From the NCBI GenBank assembly GCA_020025825.1, contig JAHHRL010000003.1:124001-188000 (forward strand): a stretch of 64,000 nt of DNA, given 5' to 3'. Positions within the stretch are counted from its first letter, which is position 1, and each line of letters begins with the position of its first letter. This document shows, in pieces, positions 31,519 through 41,366 of this stretch. The DNA comes from Faecalibacterium sp. (lineage in GTDB: Bacteria > Bacillota > Clostridia > Oscillospirales > Ruminococcaceae). The notes beneath the pieces were generated by a model. That model saw only the letters and a list, made by a program, of their open reading frames with translations, ran no database searches and was not told the DNA's origin. The translations under genes were made by a program, and so were the position numbers.

Positions 31519-34092
31519 TTATTCTTCCTCAGGCAAGTCGTTTTCTGCTTCTGCTGCTTCGCTTGCATTCAGTGCAGCCAACTCGTCCTCGGTCAAGTCG
31601 GGTTCCTCGTCGCCTTCTTCCGGCTTGGACACTTCCACATCTTCCTCACGTGTGGTACGTGCCAGCACAGCAACACGGTCGCCCTCGCCCAGACGCATAA
31701 CACGTACGCCGCTGCCGTAACGGCTTTGTACGGGGATGTCCGCTGCGTGCATACGAATCAGGATACCCTCCTGACTAATCAGGATAATATCGTCATCTTC
31801 GTCCAGAATCTTAACGCCGGCAACCATATCACGGGCCTTGTCGTAGTTACGCACGCCCTTACCGCCACGGCCGGTAATGCGGTAATCTTCCACCTTGCTG
31901 CGGCGGCCCTTACCACTTTCGGTTACGGTAAATACGGTTGCGTCCTCACGGCAGATGGATACGCCGATAACTTCGTCGCCCTCTGCCAGCTTGATGGCAC
32001 GTACACCGTGACCGTTACGGCCCATTGCGCGTGCATCACTTTCCTTAAAGCGGATTGCCTGACCGAAGCGGGTGCATACAATCAGGTAGTTATCGCCGGT
32101 TGTCAGGCGGGTCCATGCCAGCTGGTCGCCCTCGTTCAGGGAGATTGCGTTCAGGCCGGACTTACGGATATTTGCATACTGGCTCAAGGGGGTACGCTTA
32201 ATCAGGCCCTTACGAGTAACCATCGTTACAAAGCCCTGCTTTTCCTCATCCTTGGTATCCTTAGCGCACAGCATATTGGTAACCTTTTCACCCTCCTGCA
32301 GCTGCAGCAGGTTGATGATGTTCATACCCTTACTGGTACGGCTGCCCTCGGTGATTTGGTAACCCTTCAAGCGGAAAATACGGCCCAAATTGGTAACGAA
32401 GAACACATAATCATGGGTAGAGCCAACATTCAGTTCCTCTACAAAGTCCTCTTCCTTATGGGTCAGACCGGCAACGCCACGGCCGCCACGGTGCTGTGCC
32501 TGATAGGTGACCTCCGGTGTACGCTTGATATAGCCTGCGTGGGTCAGGGTATAAACACACTGCTCCTCCGGAATCAGGTCCTCAATATCCACCTCGCCGG
32601 AAACCGACATGATTTCGGTACGGCGCTCGTCACCAAAGCGGCGCTTCATATCCAGCAGCTCGTCCTTAACAATATCCATCACACGGTTTTCGTGTGCCAG
32701 AATATCTCGCCAGTCGCTGATTTTCTGCTCCAGCTCTGCCAGTTCGTTTTCGATTTTCAAAATTTCCAAACCAGCCAAACGGCCCAACTGCAACTTTACA
32801 ATTGCGTCTGCCTGTACATCATCAAAGCCGAACTTTTCCACGATAGCAGCCTTAGCTTCCTGCATACCGCCCTTACAAGAACGAATGGTAGCAATCAGCT
32901 CGTCCACAATATCGGTAGCTTTCTTCAAGCCTTCCAGAATATGGGCACGTTCTTCTGCCTTTTTCAGGTCATGCTGGGTACGACGGCGCACCACTTCGCC
33001 CTGGAAAGAAACATACTTGCCCAGCATCTGCTTCAGGGTCATCACCTTGGGGGTCTTGTTGTCCAGTGCAATCATGATAACACCAACGGTGTCCTGCAGC
33101 TGGGTGTACTGATACAGCTGGTTCAAAACAACCTGCGGGTTTGCGTCCTTTTTCACCTCAACAACGATACGCATACCCTTGCGGTTGGTTTCGTCGTTCA
33201 GGTCGCTGATGCCCTCGATGCGCTTATCCTTTACAAGGTCCGCAATGTGCTCAATCAGGCGAGCCTTATTGACCATATACGGAATCTCGGTAATCACAAT
33301 CTGGAAGCGGCCGTTCTTTTTTTCCTCGATGGTAGCACGGCCGCGCAGAGTGATTTTGCCACGGCCGGTAGCATACGCTGCACGGATACCGCTGCGGCCC
33401 ATAATAATGCCGGCAGTGGGGAAGTCCGGTCCCTTGATGTGTTCCATCAGGCCGGGCAGGTCGATGTCCGGGTTATCAATCAAAGCAACACAGCCATCAA
33501 TGACCTCGCACAGGTTGTGCGGGGGGATATTGGTAGCCATACCAACTGCGATACCCTGGCTGCCGTTGCACAGCAGGTTGGGGAAGCGGCTGGGCAGCAC
33601 ACGGGGCTCCTTTTTGGTTTCGTCAAAGTTGGGGTCCCAGTCGATGGTTTCCTTGTCGATGTCGGTCAGCATCTCCATAGCCATCTTGCTCATACGGGCT
33701 TCGGTGTATCGATAAGCAGCGGCAGGGTCGCCGTCCACAGAACCGAAGTTACCCTGACCGTCCACCAGCGGATACCGCAGGCTGAAGTCCTGTGCCAAAC
33801 GAACCATAGCGTCGTATACGGATGCGTCACCGTGAGGGTGGTAGGAGCCCAGCACCGCACCGACCGTATCGGCAGACTTGCGGTATGCATGGCTGGAGTC
33901 GTTGCCACGCTCATGCATGGTATACAAAATACGGCGGTGTACCGGCTTTAAGCCGTCACGCACATCCGGCAAAGCACGTGCAACGATAACGGACATAGAA
34001 TAGTCCAAAAACGCACTTTCGATTTCGTCCTTAACGTCACGGATAATTTTTTTAGTACCCGTGCCGGGAATCATAACAACATTTTCTTCCAT
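31519..34092 (-). CDS. gyrA: DNA gyrase subunit A
   Basis: Breakage-reunion subunit of gyrase. 857 residues. Catalytic Tyr129 in RYTEAR, GQGNFGSVDGD, and the six-blade C-terminal DNA-wrapping domain (about 510-820) followed by a Glu/Asp-rich tail. The quinolone-resistance region reads HPHGDASVYDAMVR: the position equivalent to E. coli Ser83 is Ala90, while Asp94 (E. coli Asp87) is kept. The gene starts 23 bases after gyrB. Confidence 0.98.
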   Translation of the reverse strand: MEENVVMIPGTGTKKIIRDVKDEIESAFLDYSMSVIVARALPDVRDGLKPVHRRILYTMHERGNDSSHAYRKSADTVGAVLGSYHPHGDASVYDAMVRLAQDFSLRYPLVDGQGNFGSVDGDPAAAYRYTEARMSKMAMEMLTDIDKETIDWDPNFDETKKEPRVLPSRFPNLLCNGSQGIAVGMATNIPPHNLCEVIDGCVALIDNPDIDLPGLMEHIKGPDFPTAGIIMGRSGIRAAYATGRGKITLRGRATIEEKKNGRFQIVITEIPYMVNKARLIEHIADLVKDKRIEGISDLNDETNRKGMRIVVEVKKDANPQVVLNQLYQYTQLQDTVGVIMIALDNKTPKVMTLKQMLGKYVSFQGEVVRRRTQHDLKKAEERAHILEGLKKATDIVDELIATIRSCKGGMQEAKAAIVEKFGFDDVQADAIVKLQLGRLAGLEILKIENELAELEQKISDWRDILAHENRVMDIVKDELLDMKRRFGDERRTEIMSVSGEVDIEDLIPEEQCVYTLTHAGYIKRTPEVTYQAQHRGGRGVAGLTHKEEDFVEELNVGSTHDYVFFVTNLGRIFRLKGYQITEGSRTSKGMNIINLLQLQEGEKVTNMLCAKDTKDEEKQGFVTMVTRKGLIKRTPLSQYANIRKSGLNAISLNEGDQLAWTRLTTGDNYLIVCTRFGQAIRFKESDARAMGRNGHGVRAIKLAEGDEVIGVSICREDATVFTVTESGKGRRSKVEDYRITGRGGKGVRNYDKARDMVAGVKILDEDDDIILISQEGILIRMHAADIPVQSRYGSGVRVMRLGEGDRVAVLARTTREEDVEVSKPEEGDEEPDLTEDELAALNASEAAEAENDLPEEE

Positions 34093-34114
34093 TTGTCGCT
34101 CCTTCTCTCACACA

Positions 34115-36109
34115 TTACACGTCCAGCTTTGCATACTGGGCGTTACGCTCGATGAACTGACGGCGGGGTTCCACCTGGTCGCCCATCAAAATGGAGAAGG
34201 CCTCGTCTGCCTTTTCCGCATCTTCCACGGTGATTTGAACAATCACTCGATTGTCCGGATTCATCGTTGTTTCCCACAGCTGTTCGGGGTTCATCTCACC
34301 AAGGCCCTTATAACGGCTGATTTTTGCACCGGGCATTTCCGCAGAAAGCACAGGCATTTCCTTTTCGTCATAAGCGTATTTAATGGTGTTGCCCTTTTGC
34401 AGCTTAAACAGGGGAGGCTGTGCAACGTAAATATGGCCTTCATCAATCAGCGGGCGCATATAACGGAAGAAGAAGGTCAGCATCAAAGTACAAATGTGAG
34501 AACCGTCCACGTCCGCATCGGCCATGATAAAGATTTTGTCGTAACGCAGCTTGGTAATATCAAATTCATCGCCAATGCCGCAGCCCAGTGCCTGCACAAC
34601 AGGCATCAGCTTTTCGTTGCCGTAAATCTTATCTGCACGTGCTTTTTCAACGTTCAGCATTTTACCCCACAAGGGCAGAATTGCCTGAATCGAACTATCT
34701 CGGCCCATCTTTGCCGAGCCGCCTGCAGAGTCACCCTCGACGATGAACAGTTCGGTACGGGAGGGGTCTTTTTCACGGCAGTCAGCCAGCTTGCCGGGCA
34801 TACGGGTGGTTTCCAGCGCAGACTTGCGGCGCACCAGCTCACGGGCACGCTTTGCTGCTTCACGGGCACGGGCAGCCTGCGTAGCCTTTTCAAAAATAGC
34901 CTTTGCAACAGCGGGGTTTTCCTCAAAGAACTCCATCAACTTATTATAAGTCATGTTGTTCACCAGAGTACGAATTTCGGTGTTGCCCAGTTTTGCCTTG
35001 GTCTGGCCTTCAAACTCTGCTTCCTGCAGCTTAACGCTGATAACACAGGTCAAGCCTTCACGCACGTCCGCACCGGACAGGTTATCATCCTTATCCTTTA
35101 AGATATTGTGGCGGCGGCCGTAATCATTAAATACACGGGTCAGTGCAGCCTTAAAGCCTTCCTCGTGGGTACCACCGTCCGGAGTATTTACGTTATTGGC
35201 AAAGCTGAGCAGCAGCTCGTTGTAGCTGGAGTTGTACTGCAAAGCAACCTCGGCAACGCCACGCTCGGTTTGACCCTTCAGGTAAATCACGTTGGGGTGC
35301 AGCACATCCAGTGCACGCTTTTCGTTCAGGAAGGTAACAAAGGAGCGGATACCGCCCTCGTAGCACATGGTTTCCTTACGGAAGCAGGGCTCACCTTCGT
35401 TGCCGTCGCTGTCGATAGGCGTGTACAGTTCACGCTCGTCCGTCAGGGTGATTTTTACACCTGCATTCAGGAAGCTTTCCTCACGCAGGCGCTTTTCCAA
35501 GGTTTCAAAGTCGTAGTGGGTGGTTTCACGGAACATTTCCGGGTCGGGCTTAAAGCGAACCACCGTACCGGTTTCACCCTCTGCTACAGGGCCCAGCTTT
35601 TGCAGCGGGCCGTCGGCATCGCCACGGTTAAAGCGCTGCTGATACTCATAGCCGTCACGCTTTACGTTGACCTGCAACCACTCCGAGCAAGCGTTAACAA
35701 CCGAAGCACCAACACCGTGCAGACCGCCGGCCACTTTATAGCCGGAGTTTTCGCCGCCAAACTTACCGCCGGCGTGCAAAATAGTATAAACAACGGTAAC
35801 AGCGGGCAGGCCGGTATCGGGCTGGGTATCTACAGGGATACCACGGCCGTTATCGGAAACACGAATCACATCGTCCTTTTCAATAGTAACTTCGATGTGG
35901 TTGCAGTAACCTGCCAAAGCTTCGTCGATGGCGTTGTCCACGATCTCGTATACCAGGTGGTGCAGACCGCGCGGGCCCGTAGAACCGATATACATACCCG
36001 GGCGCTTACGAACTGCCTCCAGGCCCTTCAGGACCTGAATTTCACTGCCGCTGTACTCATGGTCGGTAGCAGTGTCCACCTCATTGGTTTGCATAATTTC
36101 TTCTGCCAT
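34115..36109 (-). CDS. gyrB: DNA gyrase subunit B
   Basis: ATPase subunit of gyrase. 664 residues. GHKL ATPase motifs (YEIVDNAIDEALAGY, DNGRGIPVD, GLHGVGASVVNA) are followed by the TOPRIM domain with EGDSAGGSAKMGRD (about 430-443) and DADVDGSHI. The start at 36109 follows GGAGGTACGTA; a longer frame to 36127 lacks such a site. Order remB-gyrB-gyrA as in Bacillus. Confidence 0.98.
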   Translation of the reverse strand: MAEEIMQTNEVDTATDHEYSGSEIQVLKGLEAVRKRPGMYIGSTGPRGLHHLVYEIVDNAIDEALAGYCNHIEVTIEKDDVIRVSDNGRGIPVDTQPDTGLPAVTVVYTILHAGGKFGGENSGYKVAGGLHGVGASVVNACSEWLQVNVKRDGYEYQQRFNRGDADGPLQKLGPVAEGETGTVVRFKPDPEMFRETTHYDFETLEKRLREESFLNAGVKITLTDERELYTPIDSDGNEGEPCFRKETMCYEGGIRSFVTFLNEKRALDVLHPNVIYLKGQTERGVAEVALQYNSSYNELLLSFANNVNTPDGGTHEEGFKAALTRVFNDYGRRHNILKDKDDNLSGADVREGLTCVISVKLQEAEFEGQTKAKLGNTEIRTLVNNMTYNKLMEFFEENPAVAKAIFEKATQAARAREAAKRARELVRRKSALETTRMPGKLADCREKDPSRTELFIVEGDSAGGSAKMGRDSSIQAILPLWGKMLNVEKARADKIYGNEKLMPVVQALGCGIGDEFDITKLRYDKIFIMADADVDGSHICTLMLTFFFRYMRPLIDEGHIYVAQPPLFKLQKGNTIKYAYDEKEMPVLSAEMPGAKISRYKGLGEMNPEQLWETTMNPDNRVIVQITVEDAEKADEAFSILMGDQVEPRRQFIERNAQYAKLDV

Positions 36110-36201
36110 TACGTACCTCCAGATCATTGCCCAACCATGCGCAGGCGCACACAGCGAGCAGGGGAAAAACTAACCGTATAGCAACTTGTTAGTAACTTAA
36201 A

Positions 36202-36471
36202 TTATATCTTACTTTCTTCTGCTGTCAAACGACCGATGCGCCGCTCCAGCGCAGCAGGGGAAAGGCTCGACAAATAAACTGTGTCTACCATGCCAGTGGT
36301 AAGCACATAACTTTTGGGGATGTCGTCGGAAAGGGTTACCACCGCACCTTCCTTTTGGGTACGGTTCAAAAACTCCTGCCCACGTTTGGAAACCGTGGTG
36401 GTTTCTAAATCAAAAATGCCCACCACATCTCGGGTATTGATGACGTAATCCTGTCCAAGATGTCGATACAT
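36202..36471 (-). CDS. remB: RemB/YaaB-like DUF370 protein
   Basis: 89 residues. In Bacillus the DUF370 protein RemA is a DNA-binding regulator of matrix genes; RemB (YaaB) lies between recF and gyrB, exactly as here. MYRHLGQDYVINTRDVVGIFDLETTT is typical of the family. The role in this organism is unknown. The recF stop is 18 bases upstream. Confidence 0.9.
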   Translation of the reverse strand: MYRHLGQDYVINTRDVVGIFDLETTTVSKRGQEFLNRTQKEGAVVTLSDDIPKSYVLTTGMVDTVYLSSLSPAALERRIGRLTAEESKI

Positions 36472-36489
36472 GGCATTTTCTCCTTTCGG

Positions 36490-37584
36490 TTAATCCCGCA
36501 CTTTGGTCAGCACACCGCTGTCCATACGATAAATCACGCCGTCTGTTTTCAAAAAATCCGCATCGTCGCAGCTGGTAACAAAGGTCTGCTTTTCCGCCAT
36601 ACGGGTAAGCAGATAGGCTTTTCGGCTTTCGTCCAGTTCGCTCAACACGTCATCCAATAACATAACGGGCCATTGGCCGGTGATTTCTTTTACGCAGGCA
36701 GCTTCTGCCAGTTTTAAGCTGAGCACCGCACTGCGCTGCTGGCCTTGGCTGGCAAAAACTTTGGCACTGTGTCCATCTAATGTAATGGAAAAATCTTCCC
36801 GATGGGGGCCAATCAAACTCATGCCGGCACGAATTTCTTCGCTGCGGCGCTGCTGCAGCAGCATTGCCATTTGCCCCGGCGCAAACATCGGCTCGTAGGC
36901 AAGGGCCAAGGTTTCGGCCCCGTGGGAAAGGCGCTGATAATTTTCGACAGCAAAGGGCGCCAGCAAAGCCAGATAGTGCAATCTTCTTTGCTGAATTTCT
37001 TCGCCCCGTGCAGCAAGCTCCCCGTTCAGCGCATCTAAAATATCCGCCGCCCCGGGGGTTACTTCATATTTTTTCAGCAGTGCATTTTTTTGTGTCATCG
37101 CACGGGTGTAGCGGCGATATACTGCCAGATACCCCGGATACATTTGACATAGGGCAGCATCTAAAAATTTGCGGCGGCCGTCCGGGCTGCCTTTTACAAG
37201 GCTGAGATGTCCGGGGTCAAAAACCACGGCAGGGAAACCGCCCGCAATACTGGACGCTCGGCCCCGGTCCACACCGTTTACTTTTGCACGGCGGCCGGGC
37301 TTTTCGCTGCCCGGTGGGCCCACCGTAATACGCACGCTGCTTTCCACGCCGTCATCCCGTTGGGTAACTGCTTCCAGCACAGCAAACGGTGCATCACGGC
37401 GAATCAGCTCTGCGTCTTTTCCGCCCCGAAAACTCTTGCCGCCGGTAAGCAGCCAGATGGCTTCCAGCAGGTTGGTTTTGCCTTGTCCGTTGTTGCCGCA
37501 AATGACGGTAAGCTCCCGACCGGGCACTAAATGGGCCTGCTCGATATTCCGATACTGTACTGCCTGCAAAGACAAAAGTCGCAT
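36490..37584 (-). CDS. recF: Recombination mediator RecF
   Basis: SMC-like ATPase acting at gapped DNA with RecO and RecR. 364 residues. Walker A GNNGQGKTNLLEAIWLL (about 31-47), signature region GPHREDFSI..ASQGQQRSAVLSLKLAE, and Walker B VMLLDDVLSELDESR near 300-314. Its start is three bases after the stop of the S4-domain gene. Confidence 0.97.
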   Translation of the reverse strand: MRLLSLQAVQYRNIEQAHLVPGRELTVICGNNGQGKTNLLEAIWLLTGGKSFRGGKDAELIRRDAPFAVLEAVTQRDDGVESSVRITVGPPGSEKPGRRAKVNGVDRGRASSIAGGFPAVVFDPGHLSLVKGSPDGRRKFLDAALCQMYPGYLAVYRRYTRAMTQKNALLKKYEVTPGAADILDALNGELAARGEEIQQRRLHYLALLAPFAVENYQRLSHGAETLALAYEPMFAPGQMAMLLQQRRSEEIRAGMSLIGPHREDFSITLDGHSAKVFASQGQQRSAVLSLKLAEAACVKEITGQWPVMLLDDVLSELDESRKAYLLTRMAEKQTFVTSCDDADFLKTDGVIYRMDSGVLTKVRD

Positions 37585-37587
37585 GGC

Positions 37588-37803
37588 TTACTGCCCCGCA
37601 CGCACGGTGACCTGCTGGCCGTCCAGCTCCACAACATCACCGGGCACACACTTTTTGCCACGCATGGTGCACACCTCGCCGTTGAGGGTAACCGCACCTG
37701 CCTGCACAGCCTCTTTTGCCTCGCCGCCGGTTTCGCAAATGCCGGCATATTTCAGCAGAGCATCCAGCTTAATAAACGGGGTATGAATCTGAATATATTC
37801 CAT
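37588..37803 (-). CDS. yaaA: S4-domain RNA-binding protein YaaA
   Basis: 71 residues, essentially one S4 RNA-binding domain (IKLDALLKYAGICETGGEAKEAVQAGAVTLNGE region, about 11-43). Found between dnaN and recF in most Firmicutes; thought to act on the ribosome. AAGGAG precedes the start. The gap to recF is only three bases, so the genes are likely coupled. Confidence 0.93.
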   Translation of the reverse strand: MEYIQIHTPFIKLDALLKYAGICETGGEAKEAVQAGAVTLNGEVCTMRGKKCVPGDVVELDGQQVTVRAGQ

Positions 37804-37905
37804 AACGCAAACGCTCCTTTTTGTATACTATAAAATCAAAGATACAATTTGTATATATTAGTATCACGTACAAATGTGATTTTTATAAAAGGCACGTTCT
37901 ATGGC

Positions 37906-39015
37906 TTAGTCGTTCTTAAAACGGACAGGCAGCACCAAATAGGTGAAGTCATCGCCCTCTACCGGCAGGATTTTTACCGGGCTCAGAGGGCCGCTGATTT
38001 CAAAGCGAACCTTTTCTACATCTGCATAGCGCAGGGCGTCCAGCAGGTAGCGATTGTTAAAGCCAATCTCTACGGATTCGCCGCTGGTCTTTGCATCAAA
38101 TTCATCTACAACACGGCCCAGATTTGTCTGGCAGCGAACGGTAACGTGTCCTTCCTCGAACAACACTCGCAGGGGGTTTTTCAGGCGCTCGGTGATAATC
38201 AAAGAGGCACGCTCGATGGTGCTGATGAAGTCCTTGCAATCCACAACAACCTGTGTACGGCTGCCGGAAGGAATTACGTTGCGGTAGTTCAAAAACTCGC
38301 CTTCAATCAGTCGGCTCAAAATGGTGTAGCCATTGGTTTTGAACACAACAAAGCGGCGGTTTGCAAACAGGTAAACATCTTCGTTTTCATCGTCGGGCAG
38401 CAGACGGTTTACTTCGTTCATGGTCTTTGCCGGAATGATGATGCGGATATCCTTGGTTGCAATCACGGGACGTTCCACAATTGCCAAACGGTAGCCGTCC
38501 AAAGCAACAACGGTCAGCTTATTGGGCAAAATCTCAAACAGCTCACCGGTATGTGCAGGTTTTTTATCATCCTGACTGACTGCATACAGGGTGTGGCCGA
38601 TGATTTCTTTCAACATACCGGCTTTCATAATCAGGGTATGCTCGTCGGCACCTGCATTGGGTAAGTCGGGGAAGTCGTGAGCAGACATACTCTGGATTTC
38701 GAACTCGGCAACACCGCCGCGAATCAGGGTTTTGCCATTATCGGCAACCGAAATGGTTACATCGCCGGCAGGCATACGGTGAATCATATCGCTGAGCAGC
38801 TTGGCATTCAGGACGATTTCACCGGTTTCACGCACGTTGGCCTCGATGGTTTTGGTAATTCCCATTTCCAGGTCGTAGCCGGTAAGGGTTAGCTGGAAAC
38901 CTTCGGCTTTTAGCAGGATGCCTTCCAGCACGGGGATAGAGGAGCGCATGGTAACGGCTTTGGAAACGCCGTCGATGGCAGCGCTGAGGGTAGATTTATC
39001 ACAGACGATATTCAC
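37906..39015 (-). CDS. dnaN: DNA polymerase III beta subunit (sliding clamp)
   Basis: Ring-shaped processivity clamp. 369 residues in three repeated clamp domains; C-terminus SPVKILPVEGDDFTYLVLPVR is characteristic. The start codon is GTG (39015) with AAAGGAG eight bases upstream. The gene follows dnaA after a 361-base gap that holds DnaA-box-like sequences. Confidence 0.98.
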   Translation of the reverse strand: MNIVCDKSTLSAAIDGVSKAVTMRSSIPVLEGILLKAEGFQLTLTGYDLEMGITKTIEANVRETGEIVLNAKLLSDMIHRMPAGDVTISVADNGKTLIRGGVAEFEIQSMSAHDFPDLPNAGADEHTLIMKAGMLKEIIGHTLYAVSQDDKKPAHTGELFEILPNKLTVVALDGYRLAIVERPVIATKDIRIIIPAKTMNEVNRLLPDDENEDVYLFANRRFVVFKTNGYTILSRLIEGEFLNYRNVIPSGSRTQVVVDCKDFISTIERASLIITERLKNPLRVLFEEGHVTVRCQTNLGRVVDEFDAKTSGESVEIGFNNRYLLDALRYADVEKVRFEISGPLSPVKILPVEGDDFTYLVLPVRFKND

Positions 39016-39376
39016 GGGGGTACTCCTTTCGACTGTTGAGAATGCTGTCGTGTTGCCGTTTGCCTAATCTGGCCTGCGGCCTAATAACACTTACTTGTTG
39101 CAGTATTAGTAGTAGGGGACGGGGAATTTGTGGAAAACCCGAAAATGTGGCGATTTTCTGCGGGGATTGCAGGGGTGCCGTTTCGGGGAAGATTGTGTGA
39201 ACAAGTTGTTGAAAGTTACTTGCGATTTTTTCTTTCCACAAATCCGGTGGAAAAGGTTTTAAACTTGTTGAAAAGTCAGGTGAAAAAGTGGAAAACTCAA
39301 AATCGACGTGTATCAAAATTACATATCGCCTTTTGGGGCCTGCTTTTTTCAGTGGAAAACCGCTGTTTTCGTGGGT
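39016..39376. other. dnaA-dnaN intergenic region with DnaA-box-like repeats
   Basis: One full match to TTWTNCACA on the minus strand (TGTGGAAAA at 39129-39137), and several one-off copies: TTTCCACA near 39233, GGTGGAAAA near 39246, AGTGGAAAA near 39287 and 39352. In Bacillus this gap is the second half of a bipartite oriC with the unwinding element, so it may be so here. No gene is seen. Confidence 0.55.
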
Positions 39377-40699
39377 TTATGCACGGATATTGCTGATAAT
39401 ATCATCCACAGTTTCCTTCAGGCGCTGGTCTTCACGCATTTCCTTTTCCATGGTTTTCAGGGAATATACGATGGTGGAGTGGTCACGGCCGCCAAATTCA
39501 CGGCCAATCTCCTCGGTACTCATGCCGGTGATTTCACGCAGAATATAAATAGCAGCACGGCGTGCGCTGGAAACAGCTGCATTTCGCTTTGCGCTGCGCA
39601 GGTCCTCAGCGGGTACGTTATACGTACGGCTTACTTCGCTCAGAATCTTGTCGATGGTAATGGGGATGGGCTGGGTTTCGTTCAAAATATCCTTGATGGC
39701 GTTTTGTGCAACGCTGATGACCGGCTGGATGCCTTCCAGCATATGGTATGCGTTCAGCTTTTTCACGGCGCCTTCCAGCTGACGGATATTGTTTTTCAAG
39801 TGATGTGCAATATATTCAGCCACGTCTTCGGGCAAATCCAGATGCAGCAGTTCAGCCTTGCGCTTTACGATAGCAACACGGGTTTCAAAATCAGGCGGCT
39901 GCACGTCTGCGTTCAAGCCCATTTCAAAACGGGTGCGCAAACGCTCCTCCAGGCTCTTGATTTCCTTAGCGGGGCGGTCGGATGCAATAACAATCTGCTT
40001 GTGTGCATCATACAGGGTGTTAAATGTGTGGAAGAATTCCTCCTGCGTAGACTCCTTACCGGCGATAAACTGAATATCGTCAATCAGCAGCAGGTCCGCA
40101 GCACGGTAACGCATACGGAATTCTTCGGTGCTGCCGTTGCGGATGGATGCAATCAGGTCATTGGTGAACTGCTCACAGGTAGTGTACATGATTACATAAT
40201 CCGGGTGGGTGCGCTTGATTTCGGTTTGAATTGCGGTAAGCAAGTGGGTTTTGCCCAAACCGGAACCGCCGTAAATAAACAGCGGGTTATACGCAAACGC
40301 AGGGTTGGCAGCAACTGCCTGTGCGGCAGCAAAGGCAAAAGAGTTGGACGAACCCTTAATGAAGTTGTCGAAAGTAAACTCGTAATTGCCTTGGGGGCTT
40401 AAAGGATTATTGTCGTACTGCTGCGACAAAATCACTTCATGCGGCGGGGTGGAAGGCACCACCAGGCTGATTTCTACGTCAAAGCCCAGCACAGCCTTAA
40501 AGGCATCCTTCAGCAGGCCCAGATAACGGTCAGAAACGATTTTGCAAATAAAGTCATTGCGGACCGAAAGTGTAATATGGCTTGAGTCCTCAAAATTGAC
40601 GGGCTCAAGGCCGTCGATATACAGGTTGTAGGTTGCTTCGGCCAGATTTTCCTTGCAGTAGGCTTGGGCGGCAAGTAAAACGTCCTTAAAAGAGTCCAT
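39377..40699 (-). CDS. dnaA: Chromosomal replication initiator DnaA
   Basis: AAA+ initiator that binds DnaA boxes at oriC. 440 residues: helical domain I (1-80), short linker, AAA+ domain with Walker A GGSGLGKTHLL and Walker B LLLIDDIQF, and domain IV with the DnaA signature REITGMSTEEIGREFGGRDHST near the end. Start 40699 has GAAGGGA eight bases upstream; the frame opens to 40759 but the earlier methionine lacks a site. Confidence 0.98.
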   Translation of the reverse strand: MDSFKDVLLAAQAYCKENLAEATYNLYIDGLEPVNFEDSSHITLSVRNDFICKIVSDRYLGLLKDAFKAVLGFDVEISLVVPSTPPHEVILSQQYDNNPLSPQGNYEFTFDNFIKGSSNSFAFAAAQAVAANPAFAYNPLFIYGGSGLGKTHLLTAIQTEIKRTHPDYVIMYTTCEQFTNDLIASIRNGSTEEFRMRYRAADLLLIDDIQFIAGKESTQEEFFHTFNTLYDAHKQIVIASDRPAKEIKSLEERLRTRFEMGLNADVQPPDFETRVAIVKRKAELLHLDLPEDVAEYIAHHLKNNIRQLEGAVKKLNAYHMLEGIQPVISVAQNAIKDILNETQPIPITIDKILSEVSRTYNVPAEDLRSAKRNAAVSSARRAAIYILREITGMSTEEIGREFGGRDHSTIVYSLKTMEKEMREDQRLKETVDDIISNIRA

Positions 40700-41015
40700 G
40701 GCATTCCCTTCTTCGATAGTTTTGTATAAAACAGCGGTGTGCAGGCTGCTGTTTGGCAAAAATTTTGTGACAGAAAAAACAACTTTTCCACGGAGTTTTC
40801 CACAGAAAAATCCATCTTAACGAATTATAACAAAAATTTGATTTTATGTCTATATATATATAATGTAGGTAAGTGGGAAAAAGAGGCAAAAAAGCAGCTG
40901 TAAAACGCAATTTAGCACAATATATAGTAGGCAAAAAGTGAGTTTTCCACAGGCGGGGCACAATTTGTGAAAAAGTTTTTACGCACAGGCACGCAAAAAA
41001 GTGTTGCAAAAGGGC
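40700..41015. other. Putative oriC (dnaA-rpmH intergenic region)
   Basis: Coding strand flips here: nearly all genes leftwards to 31 kb are minus and all genes rightwards to 53 kb are plus. Matches to TTWTNCACA: 40796-40804 and 40943-40951 (TTTTCCACA), and 40966-40974 on the minus strand (TTTTTCACA); near match at 40784-40792. Between them is an AT-rich tract with a run of alternating TA (40850-40863), a plausible unwinding site. Boxes at 40784-40804 lie just downstream of the dnaA promoter, which would allow autoregulation. Confidence 0.75.
40824..40852 (-). promoter_or_regulatory. Promoter of dnaA
   Basis: TAGACA (40847-40852), 17 bases, TATAAT (40824-40829) on the minus strand. Confidence 0.85.
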
Positions 41016-41045
41016 TTGACAGAATGGGGTGATGTATATTATAAT
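41016..41045 (+). promoter_or_regulatory. Promoter of rpmH
   Basis: TTGACA (41016-41021), 18 bases, TATAAT (41040-41045). Confidence 0.9.
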
Positions 41046-41134
41046 TCCATTTTGCAAGCCTGTCCCCATTTTTAGGGGCCGGAAAAGTGTCCATCACCCC
41101 GTTTCCGGGGACAAGTTTTTTAGGAGGATCGACC

Positions 41135-41269
41135 ATGAAGAGAACGTTTCAGCCCAAGAAGCGCCAGCGCAGCCGCGTACACGGTTTCCTGTCTCGCATG
41201 AGCTCCAAGAATGGCCGTAAGGTCATCAATGCTCGTCGTGCTAAGGGCCGCAAGAGCCTGACCGTCTGA
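41135..41269 (+). CDS. rpmH: 50S ribosomal protein L34
   Basis: 44 residues, highly basic, with the conserved MKRTFQPKKRQRSRVHGFLSRM start and GRKVINARRAKGRKSLTV end. AGGAGG lies before the ATG. First gene on the right-hand replichore, with a consensus promoter and its own terminator. Confidence 0.98.
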   Translation: MKRTFQPKKRQRSRVHGFLSRMSSKNGRKVINARRAKGRKSLTV

Positions 41270-41298
41270 TTGACAGGGCCGATTTGAAGAGCGCAAAA

Positions 41299-41347
41299 AT
41301 AGACCGCTGATGCACCCCGTATGGTGCTGTAGCGGTCTTATTTTTTT
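41299..41347 (+). terminator. Terminator of rpmH
   Basis: AGACCGCT pairs with AGCGGTCT, with an inner GCACC/GGTGC helix, then TATTTTTTT. Confidence 0.92.
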
Positions 41348-41366
41348 ACGTAAATGCAAAAAATGC

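Noticed and set aside
31726..33951. 741-residue open frame antisense to gyrA
   Set aside because: Same composition effect opposite a universally conserved gene; predicted product is low-complexity in Cys, His, Asn and Gln.
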